A stretch of 64,000 bases of DNA from AP-15 sp963703855. GTDB taxonomy: Bacteria > Pseudomonadota > Alphaproteobacteria > ATCC43930 > CGMCC-115725. The first letter of the stretch is position 1. Each line of letters starts with the position of its first letter. Below the pieces are notes generated by a model, which made no database searches, was not told the origin of the DNA, and saw nothing but the letters and a program-made list of their open reading frames with translations. The stretch spans positions 1 through 64,000 of the forward strand of contig CAVPFW010000010.1 of assembly GCA_963703855.1 (NCBI GenBank). Reading direction: 5' to 3'. Below are positions 25,763 to 33,662 of the stretch, in pieces. The translations under genes were made by a program, and so were the position numbers.

Positions 25763-26929
25763 TCAGCCGACCCCCACCCGTTCCTCTCCCACCGGCGGGG
25801 GAGGGCTGGGGAGGGGGCGGTAATAGCGGTGCGGGACAAAGGGCAGCGGGGCGACATGGGCCGGCCGCGCGGAGCCGCGCACCAGCAGGGATAGGGCGGT
25901 GCCGTCTGCGGCATGGGCCCAGTCGACATAGCCCATCGCGATCGGGCCGCCGACCGAGGGGCCAAAGCCGCCGCTCGTAACCCGGCCGATCGGGTTGCCG
26001 GCGGCATCGGCAATCGCCGTCGCCTCGCGCGCCGGCGCGCGGCCGTCGGGGCGGATGCCGACCCGCTTGCGCGGTGCCCCTTGCGCCAGCTGATGCAGCA
26101 CGATCGCGGCGCCGGTAAAGCCGCCTTCGACGCGCCGCCTCTTGCCGATGGTCCAAGCGAGCGCGGCCTCGACCGGGGTCGTCGTCTCGTCGATGTCGTG
26201 GCCCCAAAGGCACAGCCCGGCTTCGAGCCGCAAGGTGTCGCGGGCCCCGAGGCCGACCGGCATCACCTCCGGCTCGGCGAGCAGCCTCTCGGCCAATGTC
26301 GCCGCGTCGGCCGCCGGCAGCGAAATCTCGAACCCGTCCTCGCCGGTGTAGCCCGAACGGGTGACCAGGCACGGATGCCCGTCGAGCGCCACTTCGGCCG
26401 CGGTCATGAACGGCAGCCGTTCGATCCCGTCGGCCAGGCGCGACAGCACGGCGGCGGCGGCCGGCCCCTGCAATGCCAGCAAGGCCCGGTCGTCGAGCGG
26501 CTCGACCGTCGCACCGGCACCGAGACGGTCGCGCAAATGGGCGAGATCGGCGTCTTTGCGGGCGGCGTTGACGACGAGAAAAAACCCGTCGCCGAGCCGG
26601 GTCGCCATCAGATCGTCGAGGATGCCGCCCTGCTCGTTCAGCAGCAGCGAGTAGCGCATCTGCCGCGGCATCAGCGCGCGGATGTCGCCCGGGACCAGCG
26701 CTTCGAGCGCCGCCGCCGGGTCGGCCCCGACGAGGCGCAGCTGGCCCATATGCGAGACATCGAACAGCCCGGCCTGGGCGCGGGTGTGCAGATGCTCGGC
26801 GAGGATGCCCGCGGGATACTGAACCGGCATCTCGTAGCCGGCGAACGGCACCATCCGGGCGCCGAGCGACTGATGCAGCGAGTAGAGCGGCGTGCGCCGC
26901 AGCGGCGGCGCGGCATTATCAGCGGGCAC
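25763..26929 (-). CDS. gcvT: Aminomethyltransferase (glycine cleavage T protein)
   Basis: 388 residues from a GTG at 26929. Tetrahydrofolate-dependent release of ammonia and methylene-THF. Motifs: RMVPFAGYEMPVQYPAGILA, EHLHTRAQAGLFDVSHMGQL, RSGYTGEDGFEISLPA, LGARDTLRLEAGLCLWGHDI and VTSGGFGPSVGGPIAMGYVD. The normal end is at PLPFVPHRYYR; here it runs on through PLPSPPPPVGEERVGVG, which is translation of a hairpin-rich intergenic repeat. First gene after the glycine riboswitch. Confidence 0.94.
   Translation of the reverse strand: MPADNAAPPLRRTPLYSLHQSLGARMVPFAGYEMPVQYPAGILAEHLHTRAQAGLFDVSHMGQLRLVGADPAAALEALVPGDIRALMPRQMRYSLLLNEQGGILDDLMATRLGDGFFLVVNAARKDADLAHLRDRLGAGATVEPLDDRALLALQGPAAAAVLSRLADGIERLPFMTAAEVALDGHPCLVTRSGYTGEDGFEISLPAADAATLAERLLAEPEVMPVGLGARDTLRLEAGLCLWGHDIDETTTPVEAALAWTIGKRRRVEGGFTGAAIVLHQLAQGAPRKRVGIRPDGRAPAREATAIADAAGNPIGRVTSGGFGPSVGGPIAMGYVDWAHAADGTALSLLVRGSARPAHVAPLPFVPHRYYRPLPSPPPPVGEERVGVG
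25765..25820 (-). repeat. Hairpin repeat read through by gcvT
   Basis: On the minus strand CCCTCCCCCGCCGG pairs imperfectly with CCGGTGGGAGAGG, preceded by CCTCCCCAG and followed by a G-rich run. It forms the last codons of gcvT and the gap to gcvH. It looks like a dispersed intergenic element that replaced the gcvT stop codon. Confidence 0.5.
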
Positions 26930-26971
26930 CCCAGCACCTCCGACAGAGCGGACGCAAAGCGCCCGGCGATG

Positions 26972-27208
26972 CCCCCTCTGTCGTGGACCCTGAGAGATTC
27001 ACCCGCCCTTAGCCGCCTTCCACCGCGAACGGAGGAGGATAGGGGCGGGCTTACTCCTTCGGTGAGCGGCCGGGCTGCGAACCCCGACCGCTGCTTTCCA
27101 GAGCGCCCTTCCGCCCGCGGTCCTTTTGCCTGAGAGTTTCCGGGGCGGTTGCTCCTTCGGCGCCGCATCCCCTATTCGGGCCGGGGGCGCGACCTCTCCT
27201 GCGGGCGT
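26972..27208 (-). promoter_or_regulatory. Tandem glycine riboswitch (two aptamers)
   Basis: The minus-strand leader of gcvT carries two consecutive glycine aptamers. Aptamer 1 (about 27208-27112): AGGAGAGGTCGC, CCGAAGGAGCAA, ACTCTCAGGCAAAAGGACCG. Aptamer 2 (about 27105-26972): GGAAAGCAGCGG, CACCGAAGGAGTAAG, AATCTCTCAGGGTCCACG and ACAGAGGGG. These GGAGA, CCGAAGGxGxAA and CTCTCAGG boxes are the defining conserved parts. Glycine binding normally turns on gcv expression. The second domain ends about 43 bases before the gcvT GTG, so control of translation start or of a terminator in that gap are both possible; I see no clear terminator. Confidence 0.93.
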
Positions 27209-27277
27209 GCAATCAGCACGCCCTGTTTAGCAGCCCCCGAGCACAAACGCCAGCCGGTCGGAGCCGCGCGATCGGTC

Positions 27278-28492
27278 TTACCTCTCGATCGGGCCGGTGA
27301 TCGCGGCGTAGACCAGCTGGCGCGACAGGTAGCGGTAGTGTAGACGGCGGTCGGGGGCCTGGAGCATCAGCACCGCGATCAGCTGTTCGGCGGGGTCGAT
27401 CCAGAAATAGGTGCCGGTGACCCCGCCCCAGAAATATTCGCCGACCGAGCCCGGCACCGGCGACATGCCGGGTGCGGTGCGCACCGCGAAGCCGAGGCCA
27501 AAGCCGTAGCCCATCTCCGGCACCGGAGCCAAGGCGCCGAACCGCTCGCGCGAGGTGTCGCCATAGCCGACCCCAGGCGGCAGATGGTCCGAGGCCATGT
27601 GCCGGATCGTCTGCGGCGACAACAGCCGGGCGCCGTCGAACTCGCCGCCGTTCAGCAGCATTTGGCAAAATCGGAGATAGTCGGCTGCGGTCGAGACCAA
27701 CCCGCCGCCGCCCGAGGCCCAGCGATGCGGCCGGGTGACGTTTCGCATCGGCGGCCGGGCGCCGGTTGTGAGGTCGGCCTGCGGCTCGGCGACGCGCGCG
27801 GCTCGCTCGCCGGTCGCCTCGAAGGCGGTATCGGTCATGCCGAGCGGCCCGGTGATCCGCGCGGCGAAGAACTCCGCCAGGCTCTGCCCCGAGACGATCT
27901 CGACGACCCGCCCGAGCACATCGGTCGACATGCTGTATTCCCAGGTGGTTCCCGGCTCGAACATCAACGGCAGCCGGGCGAGCTTCGACACCAGATCGGC
28001 GTTGGTCTGGTCCTCGCTCATCAGATCGAGGTCGCGCCATATCATCTGCACCGGCGAATCGCCGAACCCGGCATAGGTCAGCCCCGAGGTGTGGCGCATC
28101 AGATCCTGCACCGTCATGGTCCGGCGGGCGCACACCCGCTCGACGCCGATCGTGCGCTCCTTGAATTCGGGCAGGTATTCGGCAACCGGGGCGGAAATCT
28201 GCAGGCTGCCCTCCTCGGCCAGCATCATCGCCGCGACCGAGGTCACCGGCTTGGTCATCGAGGCGACGCGAAAGATCGCATCGAGGGCCATCGGCGCCTG
28301 CGCCTCGCGGTCGCGCCAGCCAAAGGCCTCGGCGAACCCGAGCCGCCCGCCGCGCGCGATCAGCATGACCCCGCCGGGGATCAGCCGGCGCTCGACGTCA
28401 TGTCGCAAGATCGCGCCGATCCGCTGCAGCCGCTCGGCGGAGAGCCCGATTTCCTCCGGCCGCTCGGCCATCGGCAGTCCCAGTCCGCTCAT
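27278..28492 (-). CDS. Serine hydrolase, class C beta-lactamase/esterase family
   Basis: 404 residues from the ATG at 28492 behind GGAGG. Catalytic SxxK in FRVASMTKPVTSVAAMMLAE, the Tyr motif in WEYSMSTDVLGRVVEIVSGQ and a glycine-rich third motif near EYFWGGVTGTYFWIDP. GGVMLIARGGRLGFAEAFGW at the N-terminus is typical of EstB/LACTB-like esterases rather than of true AmpC enzymes. No signal peptide is evident, so it is probably cytoplasmic. A promiscuous esterase role is likely; antibiotic resistance should not be assumed. It stands alone with a repeat upstream. Confidence 0.85.
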   Translation of the reverse strand: MSGLGLPMAERPEEIGLSAERLQRIGAILRHDVERRLIPGGVMLIARGGRLGFAEAFGWRDREAQAPMALDAIFRVASMTKPVTSVAAMMLAEEGSLQISAPVAEYLPEFKERTIGVERVCARRTMTVQDLMRHTSGLTYAGFGDSPVQMIWRDLDLMSEDQTNADLVSKLARLPLMFEPGTTWEYSMSTDVLGRVVEIVSGQSLAEFFAARITGPLGMTDTAFEATGERAARVAEPQADLTTGARPPMRNVTRPHRWASGGGGLVSTAADYLRFCQMLLNGGEFDGARLLSPQTIRHMASDHLPPGVGYGDTSRERFGALAPVPEMGYGFGLGFAVRTAPGMSPVPGSVGEYFWGGVTGTYFWIDPAEQLIAVLMLQAPDRRLHYRYLSRQLVYAAITGPIER

Positions 28493-28561
28493 CTCTTGCC
28501 TCCGTCGTCGCCGGCCTTTAGAGCAGGTTCGGTCCAGGCGGAGCCGCGTCCCCCATCGGCA

Positions 28562-28622
28562 CCCCCGGACTTGATCCGGGGGTCCAGGCCCGGGTCCGGG
28601 GATCGCCGGGTCGAGCCCGGCG
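28562..28622. repeat. Dispersed double-hairpin intergenic repeat
   Basis: CCCCCGGA-CTTGA-TCCGGGGG (28562-28582) and CGCCGGG-TCGAG-CCCGGCG (28604-28622) form two perfect stems with five-base loops. This matches a REP-like element type common in alphaproteobacterial intergenic space. It lies between the divergent hydrolase and aldolase genes. Confidence 0.7.
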
Positions 28623-28692
28623 ATGACGAGAGCAGAAGCGCTTGCCTGACGAAACCGCTCGCACTGCCGCATCGTAGCCACGAGGAAAGGGG

Positions 28693-29514
28693 ATGGAAAT
28701 GCTCGCACCCGGTAGCCCGGTCGCGCCGACGAACCCGGTCAAGGAGCGGATGAAGGCGGGCGAGGCGGCGCTCGGCCTCAACGTCCGGCTGGCGCGGTCC
28801 GGCGACATCGCCCGGATCGCCAAGACCACCGGCCATGATTTCATCTTCATCGATGTGCAGCATTCGCTGTTCTCGCTGGAGACGATCGGCCATATCGCGC
28901 AGGCGGCGCTCGGCTGCGGCGTCGCCCCGCTCGCGCGCGTGCGCAGCTGCGGCGACCCCGACACCTCGCTGCTGCTCGACAACGGCGTCACCGGCATCGT
29001 CTTTCCCGACGTCAACAATGCGGCCGACGCGCGCCGCGGGGTCGAGGCCGCCAAATTCGCGCCCACGGGCAAGCGCTCGGTCAGCGGCGGCTACCCGGTC
29101 TTCGACTACCGCGCGGTGCCGGTCGGGGACGGCATGCGGATGCTGAACGACGCGACCCTCGTCGTCTGCATGATCGAGACCAGGGAGGGTCTCGCCAACA
29201 TCGAGGAGATCGCCGCGGTCGACGGCGTCGACGTGATCCATATCGGCAGCAACGACCTGCTGACCGCCTTGGGCAAGCCCGGCCGGTTCGACGACCCCGA
29301 GATCTTTTCCGCGATCGACCGGGCTATCGCCGCCGCGAAAGCGCACGGCAAATTCGCCGGGCTCGGCGGCATGCGCAACGTCGAGCGCCAGGTCGAGCTG
29401 ATCCGCAAAGGCGTGCGTTTTGTGACCACCCAGACCGATATCGGCTTTCTCTTGGCCGCGGCGGGGCACTGGACCGGCGCCCTGCGCTCAGCACTGGCGC
29501 AGCCCGTCCGTTAG
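28693..29514 (+). CDS. HpcH/HpaI-family aldolase
   Basis: 273 residues; ATG at 28693 after GAGGAAAGGGG. Class II pyruvate aldolase TIM barrel: HDFIFIDVQHSLFSLETIGH, PLARVRSCGDPDTSLLLDNG, VTGIVFPDVNNAADARRGVE, LVVCMIETREGLANIEEIAA with a metal-binding Glu and VDVIHIGSNDLLTALGKPG with the Asp. The family cleaves 4-hydroxy-2-oxoacids to pyruvate and an aldehyde, often after aromatic ring fission. The substrate is not determinable here. Confidence 0.87.
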   Translation: MEMLAPGSPVAPTNPVKERMKAGEAALGLNVRLARSGDIARIAKTTGHDFIFIDVQHSLFSLETIGHIAQAALGCGVAPLARVRSCGDPDTSLLLDNGVTGIVFPDVNNAADARRGVEAAKFAPTGKRSVSGGYPVFDYRAVPVGDGMRMLNDATLVVCMIETREGLANIEEIAAVDGVDVIHIGSNDLLTALGKPGRFDDPEIFSAIDRAIAAAKAHGKFAGLGGMRNVERQVELIRKGVRFVTTQTDIGFLLAAAGHWTGALRSALAQPVR

Positions 29515-29524
29515 ACTGGTACAC

Positions 29525-29615
29525 TGTCGTCCCGGCGAAGGCCAGGCGAAGGCGGGACCCACTCCCAATCCTCTCGGAAGCGGATCAATGGGTCCCGGCC
29601 TTCGCCGGGACGACA
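29525..29615. repeat. Inverted-repeat element of about 90 bp
   Basis: A perfect 19-bp inverted repeat, TGTCGTCCCGGCGAAGGCC (29525-29543) and its complement (29597-29615), encloses 53 bases. It sits just after the aldolase stop and may also act as a bidirectional terminator. Related CCCGGCGAAGGCCGGGA sequences are typical mobile REP/MITE-like units in alphaproteobacteria. Confidence 0.8.
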
Positions 29616-29648
29616 GGTGAAATTGATCGGCTCCCGGGCATCCCTCCG

Positions 29649-30581
29649 TCACAGCGCGGGCCACAGCCCGAAAACTACGCCGACCAGCGCGATGACGACG
29701 CCGCTCATCACCTCGCCGTAGCGTTCGACCGGGCCGAGCCGCAGGCGCTGCAGCCCCGCTGTCGCATGGACGCACAGCACGACATAGGTCGCGATCGTGC
29801 TCAGGGCGAACACTGCCGCCATCGGAACGATCAGACGGGCCCCGTATTTTGCCGCCGCGAAGAATGCCGGGATGCCTTCGACCATCGGCGACGAGCCGAG
29901 GATCAGCAGCATTGCGGTGCGCGCCGTCGTCCTGTGGCGGTGCGTGTGCAAGGGCGGCTCGGCCGCGAACCCGGCGAGGACCGGGTGGGCGGTGCTCGGG
30001 ACATGGTCGTGCCAATGCATATGGGCGCTGCCGCTGCCATGCCGGTGGACATGCCGATGGCGGGTCAGCAGTGCCGTTTCACCCCGGAGCGGCGCGTAAA
30101 GCGGATCTTGGGCCGGGGCCGGCGCATCCTCGGTCAGAAGCGGGGCGTCGTGCGCATCGGGATGATCGTGGTCGTGGTGGTGGAGCGGGTCGCCGCCATG
30201 CCCGTGGCGGTGGCCGTGAAGATGCGGCGCCATATGGCTGTGGCTGTGCTCCGGCCCATGGGCCGGATCGAGCTCGCGCCAGGCGGAAAACGCGACCCAG
30301 CCGCCAAAGCCGACCAGGGCGATGGCGGAGGCTGCGTCGACGACATGACCGAACCGGGCGGCGACGGCGACGCCGGCGACCCAGACGGCGAGTGCGATCA
30401 GCAAGGTGGAAAGGACATGCCCGGTGCCGGCTTGCAATGCCGCCCGCGCCGTCTCGGCCTTCGACCAGCCGCGCTGGCGGGCGATCAGCGCGATCGGGAC
30501 CCAGTGGTCGGGAACGATCGTGTGCAATGCCCCGACCGCGGCGACTGCACCGACCAGCAGCAGCTCCGGTCCCGGGATCAT
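29649..30581 (-). CDS. Histidine-rich Ni/Co-type metal transporter
   Basis: 310 residues. The first membrane segment ends in HTIVPDHW, an HX4DH motif (His20, Asp25, His26) as in nickel/cobalt permeases. Further helices lie near residues 52-75 and 80-100. A hydrophilic loop (about 113-225) holds roughly 26 histidines, e.g. HSHSHMAPHLHGHRHGHG and HHHDHDHPDAHD. Three more helices follow (TAMLLILGSSPMVEGIPAFF, VPMAAVFALSTIATYVVLCV, GEVMSGVVIALVGVVFGLW). The SSPMVE-type motif and layout fit the NicO/RcnA-like superfamily, whose members import or export Ni/Co. Direction cannot be told. The start overlaps the stop of the XRE regulator (ATGA). Confidence 0.8.
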   Translation of the reverse strand: MIPGPELLLVGAVAAVGALHTIVPDHWVPIALIARQRGWSKAETARAALQAGTGHVLSTLLIALAVWVAGVAVAARFGHVVDAASAIALVGFGGWVAFSAWRELDPAHGPEHSHSHMAPHLHGHRHGHGGDPLHHHDHDHPDAHDAPLLTEDAPAPAQDPLYAPLRGETALLTRHRHVHRHGSGSAHMHWHDHVPSTAHPVLAGFAAEPPLHTHRHRTTARTAMLLILGSSPMVEGIPAFFAAAKYGARLIVPMAAVFALSTIATYVVLCVHATAGLQRLRLGPVERYGEVMSGVVIALVGVVFGLWPAL

Positions 30582-30925
30582 TGGTCTTCCCCGTCCCCGG
30601 GGGCGTGGCTATGCCGGTGATCGGGGTCGACATGACTGTGGGGATGCGAATGGCGGGTGCCGTCGGCGTGGCTGTGCTCGTGCTCGTGAAAGACGATCTC
30701 GAGACGCCGGCCAAAGGCGTCGGCGATGCGGCACAACGTCTTGAGGCTCGGGACATGATCGCCGCGCTCCAGGCGTGAGATCATCGACTCGGTCATGTCG
30801 AGGCGCTGCGCCAGACGCTTTTGCGTCTCGCCGGTGCGCGCGCGCAGCTCCAGCAGCTTTCGCGCGCATTGGGCGGCGATTGCGGCGCTGTCGTTGCCGG
30901 CGAGATGGTCGGAAACCTGGTTCAT
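30578..30925 (-). CDS. XRE-family regulator with histidine-rich metal-binding tail
   Basis: 115 residues from the ATG at 30925. Residues about 22-78 are a Cro/CI-type helix-turn-helix (ARKLLELRARTGETQKRLAQ, RLDMTESMISRLERGDHVPS, LKTLCRIADAFGRRLEIVF). The remaining 36 residues contain 11 histidines (H80 to H107; HEHEHSHADGT, RHSHPHSHVDPDHRHSHA), a likely metal-binding tail. It precedes and overlaps the histidine-rich transporter, so it most simply senses the transported metal and controls the pair. An inverted repeat covers the likely -10 of its promoter, suggesting autorepression. Longer upstream starts would read through that operator and are unlikely. Confidence 0.85.
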   Translation of the reverse strand: MNQVSDHLAGNDSAAIAAQCARKLLELRARTGETQKRLAQRLDMTESMISRLERGDHVPSLKTLCRIADAFGRRLEIVFHEHEHSHADGTRHSHPHSHVDPDHRHSHAPGDGEDQ

Positions 30926-30933
30926 CGCGAACC

Positions 30934-30984
30934 TTCGCAAATTTGCTAAGTCAAAACTTAGCAAATTCGCGAAGCGCCCGTCAA
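30934..30984 (-). promoter_or_regulatory. Promoter with 17-bp inverted-repeat operator for the XRE/transporter operon
   Basis: TTCGCAAATTTGCTAAG (30934-30950) and CTTAGCAAATTCGCGAA (30957-30973) are inverted copies matching at 16 of 17 positions around a six-base spacer TCAAAA. On the minus strand TTGACG (30984-30979) and TAAGTT (30960-30955) are spaced by 18 bases, so one operator arm fills the -10/-35 spacer and the repeat centre covers the -10. Each arm also contains the near-palindrome GCAAATTTGC. The geometry fits repression by an XRE dimer or tetramer. Confidence 0.7.
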
Positions 30985-31035
30985 CCGACCGATGCGACCG
31001 ACCGAAATTCAACCGCGAGATTGCGTCGCGGAGCC

Positions 31036-31150
31036 TGTCCCCTGTTCGGGCCAGGGGCGGGCTCTCGGGCCGGCTCCGGCCGGACCCGTGGGCTCGCAAT
31101 GACAGCCTGGGGTCGTCATTGCGAGGCGCGGAGCGACGAAGCAATCCCGG
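31036..31150. repeat. REP-like intergenic sequence
   Basis: Contains CCCCTGTTCGGGCCAGGGG (also near 60630), GCTCGCAATGACA and GTCATTGCGAGGCGCGGAGC followed by GACGAAGCAATCC. The last phrase is a widespread alphaproteobacterial repeat. It fills the gap between the regulator and the leftward oxidoreductase. Confidence 0.55.
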
Positions 31151-31177
31151 CGAGGCGGCTTTTAGTTCCGCCTGGGC

Positions 31178-32341
31178 TCAGCCCCGGTTTGGCCGGAACG
31201 CCGGCATGACCTCCTCGGCGACCCATTGGAACTGTTCGAGCATCGTCGCCTGCGGGGTGCCGATCGGGCTCGACAGGCTGATGTGCTGCATGCCCGGATA
31301 GCGTTCCTCGAAGCCCTTGAGCAGCTCGAGCAGCTCGGCCGGGGTGCCGGCGAACCACGAGCCGAGCTTCATGAAGTGCTCGACGGTCGGCACCCCGGCC
31401 GCGTCCCAGCCGCCGCGGCGCGCGACGGCGTCGGCCTGGACCGGTGTCAGCCCGGGCACAAAGCCCAAGGGCGCGAACATCTTCACATGCTCTTCATAGA
31501 TCGGCTTGATCTCGCGGACCGCCTGCTCGCGGGTACGGGCGAGATGGAAATGCAGGCCGAGCTGCAAGTTCTCGCCGAGAGCCAGCTGCTTGCCGGCGCG
31601 CGCGGCCGCCTCCTGGTAGGCGATTATCGGGCCGCCCTGCATCGTTGCCGCGCCGCCGCCGACGGCACCCTTGATGCCGTGCCTGACCATGAAATCGAGC
31701 CCGCGCGGGCTGGCGCTGACGATCGGCTGCCAGCACTCGACCGGCAGGTGGATCGGGCGCGGCACCAGGGTCAGCTTTTCCAATTCGTAGCCGCGATAGG
31801 GGACGCGCGGCGGCAGGGTGTAGTAGGCCCCCTTGTGCGAGAACGACTCTTCGTTGAACGCCTTGAAGATGATCTCGACCCCCTCTTCGAACACCTCCCG
31901 GTTGGCCTCGCCATCGAGCATCGGGCCGCCGAAAGTCTCGACCTCGCGGGTGTGGTAGCCGCGGCCGACCCCGAACACGACCCGCCCGCCGGTCAGGATG
32001 TCGGCGGTCGCGAAATCCTCGGCCAGGCGCAGCGGATGCCACATCGGCACGATGTTGAAGCCGCAGCCGACCTTCAGCCGCCTGGTGACGTGCGCCAGGT
32101 GCACCGCCAGCATCAGGATGTTGGGGATGCACTCGTAGCCTTCGTGCTGAAAATGGTGCTCGGCGAGCCACAGGGTGTCGTAGCCGAGCGCGTCCATCTG
32201 TTTCGCGATCGCCTCGGTCTTTTCGAACACGCTGGCCAGATGCTGGTTCGAATAGCGGCGCTCGTTGGCCGGGGTCGAGTCCTGCCCCCGGTCGGGAAGG
32301 TCGACATGGCCGGCATAAACCGTCGTGAATTTCGTGATCAT
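31178..32341 (-). CDS. Luciferase-like (LLM class) flavin-dependent oxidoreductase
   Basis: 387 residues. Family motifs: EAIAKQMDALGYDTLWLAEH, HFQHEGYECIPNILMLAVHL, CGFNIVPMWHPLRLAEDFAT, GGRVVFGVGRGYHTREVETF and ERYPGMQHISLSS. The substrate is unknown; relatives are monooxygenases or reductases in catabolic clusters. It is divergent from the TRAP operon with 200 bases between, so the two could share regulation. Distinct in length and motifs from the other two members in this window. Confidence 0.85.
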   Translation of the reverse strand: MITKFTTVYAGHVDLPDRGQDSTPANERRYSNQHLASVFEKTEAIAKQMDALGYDTLWLAEHHFQHEGYECIPNILMLAVHLAHVTRRLKVGCGFNIVPMWHPLRLAEDFATADILTGGRVVFGVGRGYHTREVETFGGPMLDGEANREVFEEGVEIIFKAFNEESFSHKGAYYTLPPRVPYRGYELEKLTLVPRPIHLPVECWQPIVSASPRGLDFMVRHGIKGAVGGGAATMQGGPIIAYQEAAARAGKQLALGENLQLGLHFHLARTREQAVREIKPIYEEHVKMFAPLGFVPGLTPVQADAVARRGGWDAAGVPTVEHFMKLGSWFAGTPAELLELLKGFEERYPGMQHISLSSPIGTPQATMLEQFQWVAEEVMPAFRPNRG

Positions 32342-32543
32342 GCTTGGTCCCTCCGGATCAGCTGGCGCCGCGGATCGGCAGTCACGCCCACCACCAGACA
32401 GTTTTGCTCAATTTTCCCTTCTTGGCTACCGAACCCGCCATGACCGGCCCAGCGCTGCTTGACGGGCTGAGCCGAGCCCGGCAACTTGGCCCGGCCTGCG
32501 CGGCCGCAGAGCCGGTGGGCGCGATCCCGAGGAGGAGATGCCG

Positions 32544-33566
32544 ATGAACTTGTCGCGCCGAAGGCTGCTGACCCGCGCCGGCGCCGGTGCCGTTGCGGCG
32601 GCGGCCCTGCCCGCAATCCTGCGGTGGCCCGCCAATGCGGCGGAGTTCAACTACAAGTGCGGCGGCTCGCTGCCCGACGGCCACCCGATGGCGATTCGCG
32701 CGCGCGAAGCGATGAAGGAGATCAAGGAGGAGAGCGGCGGCCGGCTCGACATCACGCTCTACACCAACAGCCTGCTCGGCGGCGATACCGCGATGATCTC
32801 GCAGACGATCGCCGGCGCGCTCGAGATGTACGTATTGCCGCTCGACCTGCTGGCGGCCAAGAACCCGGCCTGCGGCATCTGCGGCGTCGGCTATGCCTTC
32901 CTCGGCTACGACAACATCTGGAAGGCGATGGACGGCGAGCTCGGCGATCATCTGCGCGGGATCGCCGAAGGGATCGGCTTTCACGTCGTCCATAATTGCT
33001 ACGACCACGGCTTTCGCGAGATCACCACCCGGACCAAGCCGATCCAGTCGCCGGCCGATCTGAAGGGCTTCAAGATCCGCCTGCCGGTGGCGCCCTATTA
33101 CATTTCGCTGTTCCGGCACCTCGGCGCGTCGCCAACTCCGATCAATTTTTCCGAGGTGTACAGCGCATTGCAAACCGGGGTCGTCGACGGCCAGGAGAAC
33201 CCGCTGGTCTTGATCGATACGGCCAAGCTCTACGAGGTGCAGAAATATTGCAGCCTGACCAACCACACCTGGGCCGGGCTCCACATCTCGTTCAGCAACA
33301 TCGCGTGGAAACGGCTGCCGCCCGATCTGCAGCAGTTGTCGGAAAAGCATTTCAACGCCAAAGCGCTCGCGGAACGCGCCGACTGGCAGGTCATGACCGC
33401 GAAGGAAATCGACAATCTGAAGAGCAAGGGCATGGTGTTCAATTCGCCCGACCCCAAGCCGTTCCAGGACGCGCTCCGCCAGACCGATTTCTATCCGGAG
33501 ATGAAGAAGAGGTCGGGCGACAAGGCCTGGGCATTGCTGCAGAAGTATGTCGGCGAGCTGGCGTGA
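32544..33566 (+). CDS. TRAP transporter substrate-binding protein (copy 1)
   Basis: 340 residues. GGAGGAG lies six bases before the ATG at 32544; the ATG at 32538 sits on the ribosome site itself. A twin-arginine-type signal (MNLSRRRLLTRAGAGAVAAA) precedes the mature DctP fold: FNYKCGGSLPDGHPMAIRAR, TNSLLGGDTAMISQTIAGAL, EITTRTKPIQSPADLKGFKI, RLPVAPYYISLFRHLGASPT and VYSALQTGVVDGQENPLVLI. The conserved Arg of KIR and the GQENP loop bind the carboxylate of the ligand. It is followed by a close paralogue and the membrane subunits. Confidence 0.92.
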   Translation: MNLSRRRLLTRAGAGAVAAAALPAILRWPANAAEFNYKCGGSLPDGHPMAIRAREAMKEIKEESGGRLDITLYTNSLLGGDTAMISQTIAGALEMYVLPLDLLAAKNPACGICGVGYAFLGYDNIWKAMDGELGDHLRGIAEGIGFHVVHNCYDHGFREITTRTKPIQSPADLKGFKIRLPVAPYYISLFRHLGASPTPINFSEVYSALQTGVVDGQENPLVLIDTAKLYEVQKYCSLTNHTWAGLHISFSNIAWKRLPPDLQQLSEKHFNAKALAERADWQVMTAKEIDNLKSKGMVFNSPDPKPFQDALRQTDFYPEMKKRSGDKAWALLQKYVGELA

Positions 33567-33662
33567 GCATCGACCCGGCTGCGGCCGGCTCTCCGCCTCA
33601 AATGGCTCGGTCGTGCCGTTGTCGGCCGAGAAGACGAGAACAATAAAGCCGAGGAAATGTCG

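Noticed and set aside
24297..25823. A 508-codon plus-strand frame opposite gcvPA/gcvH
   Set aside because: Antisense shadow without domain content.
27278..28492. Calling the serine hydrolase a beta-lactamase resistance gene
   Set aside because: It has the fold and SxxK, but the Tyr motif is YSM rather than YxN, and no export signal is visible; an esterase-type role fits better.
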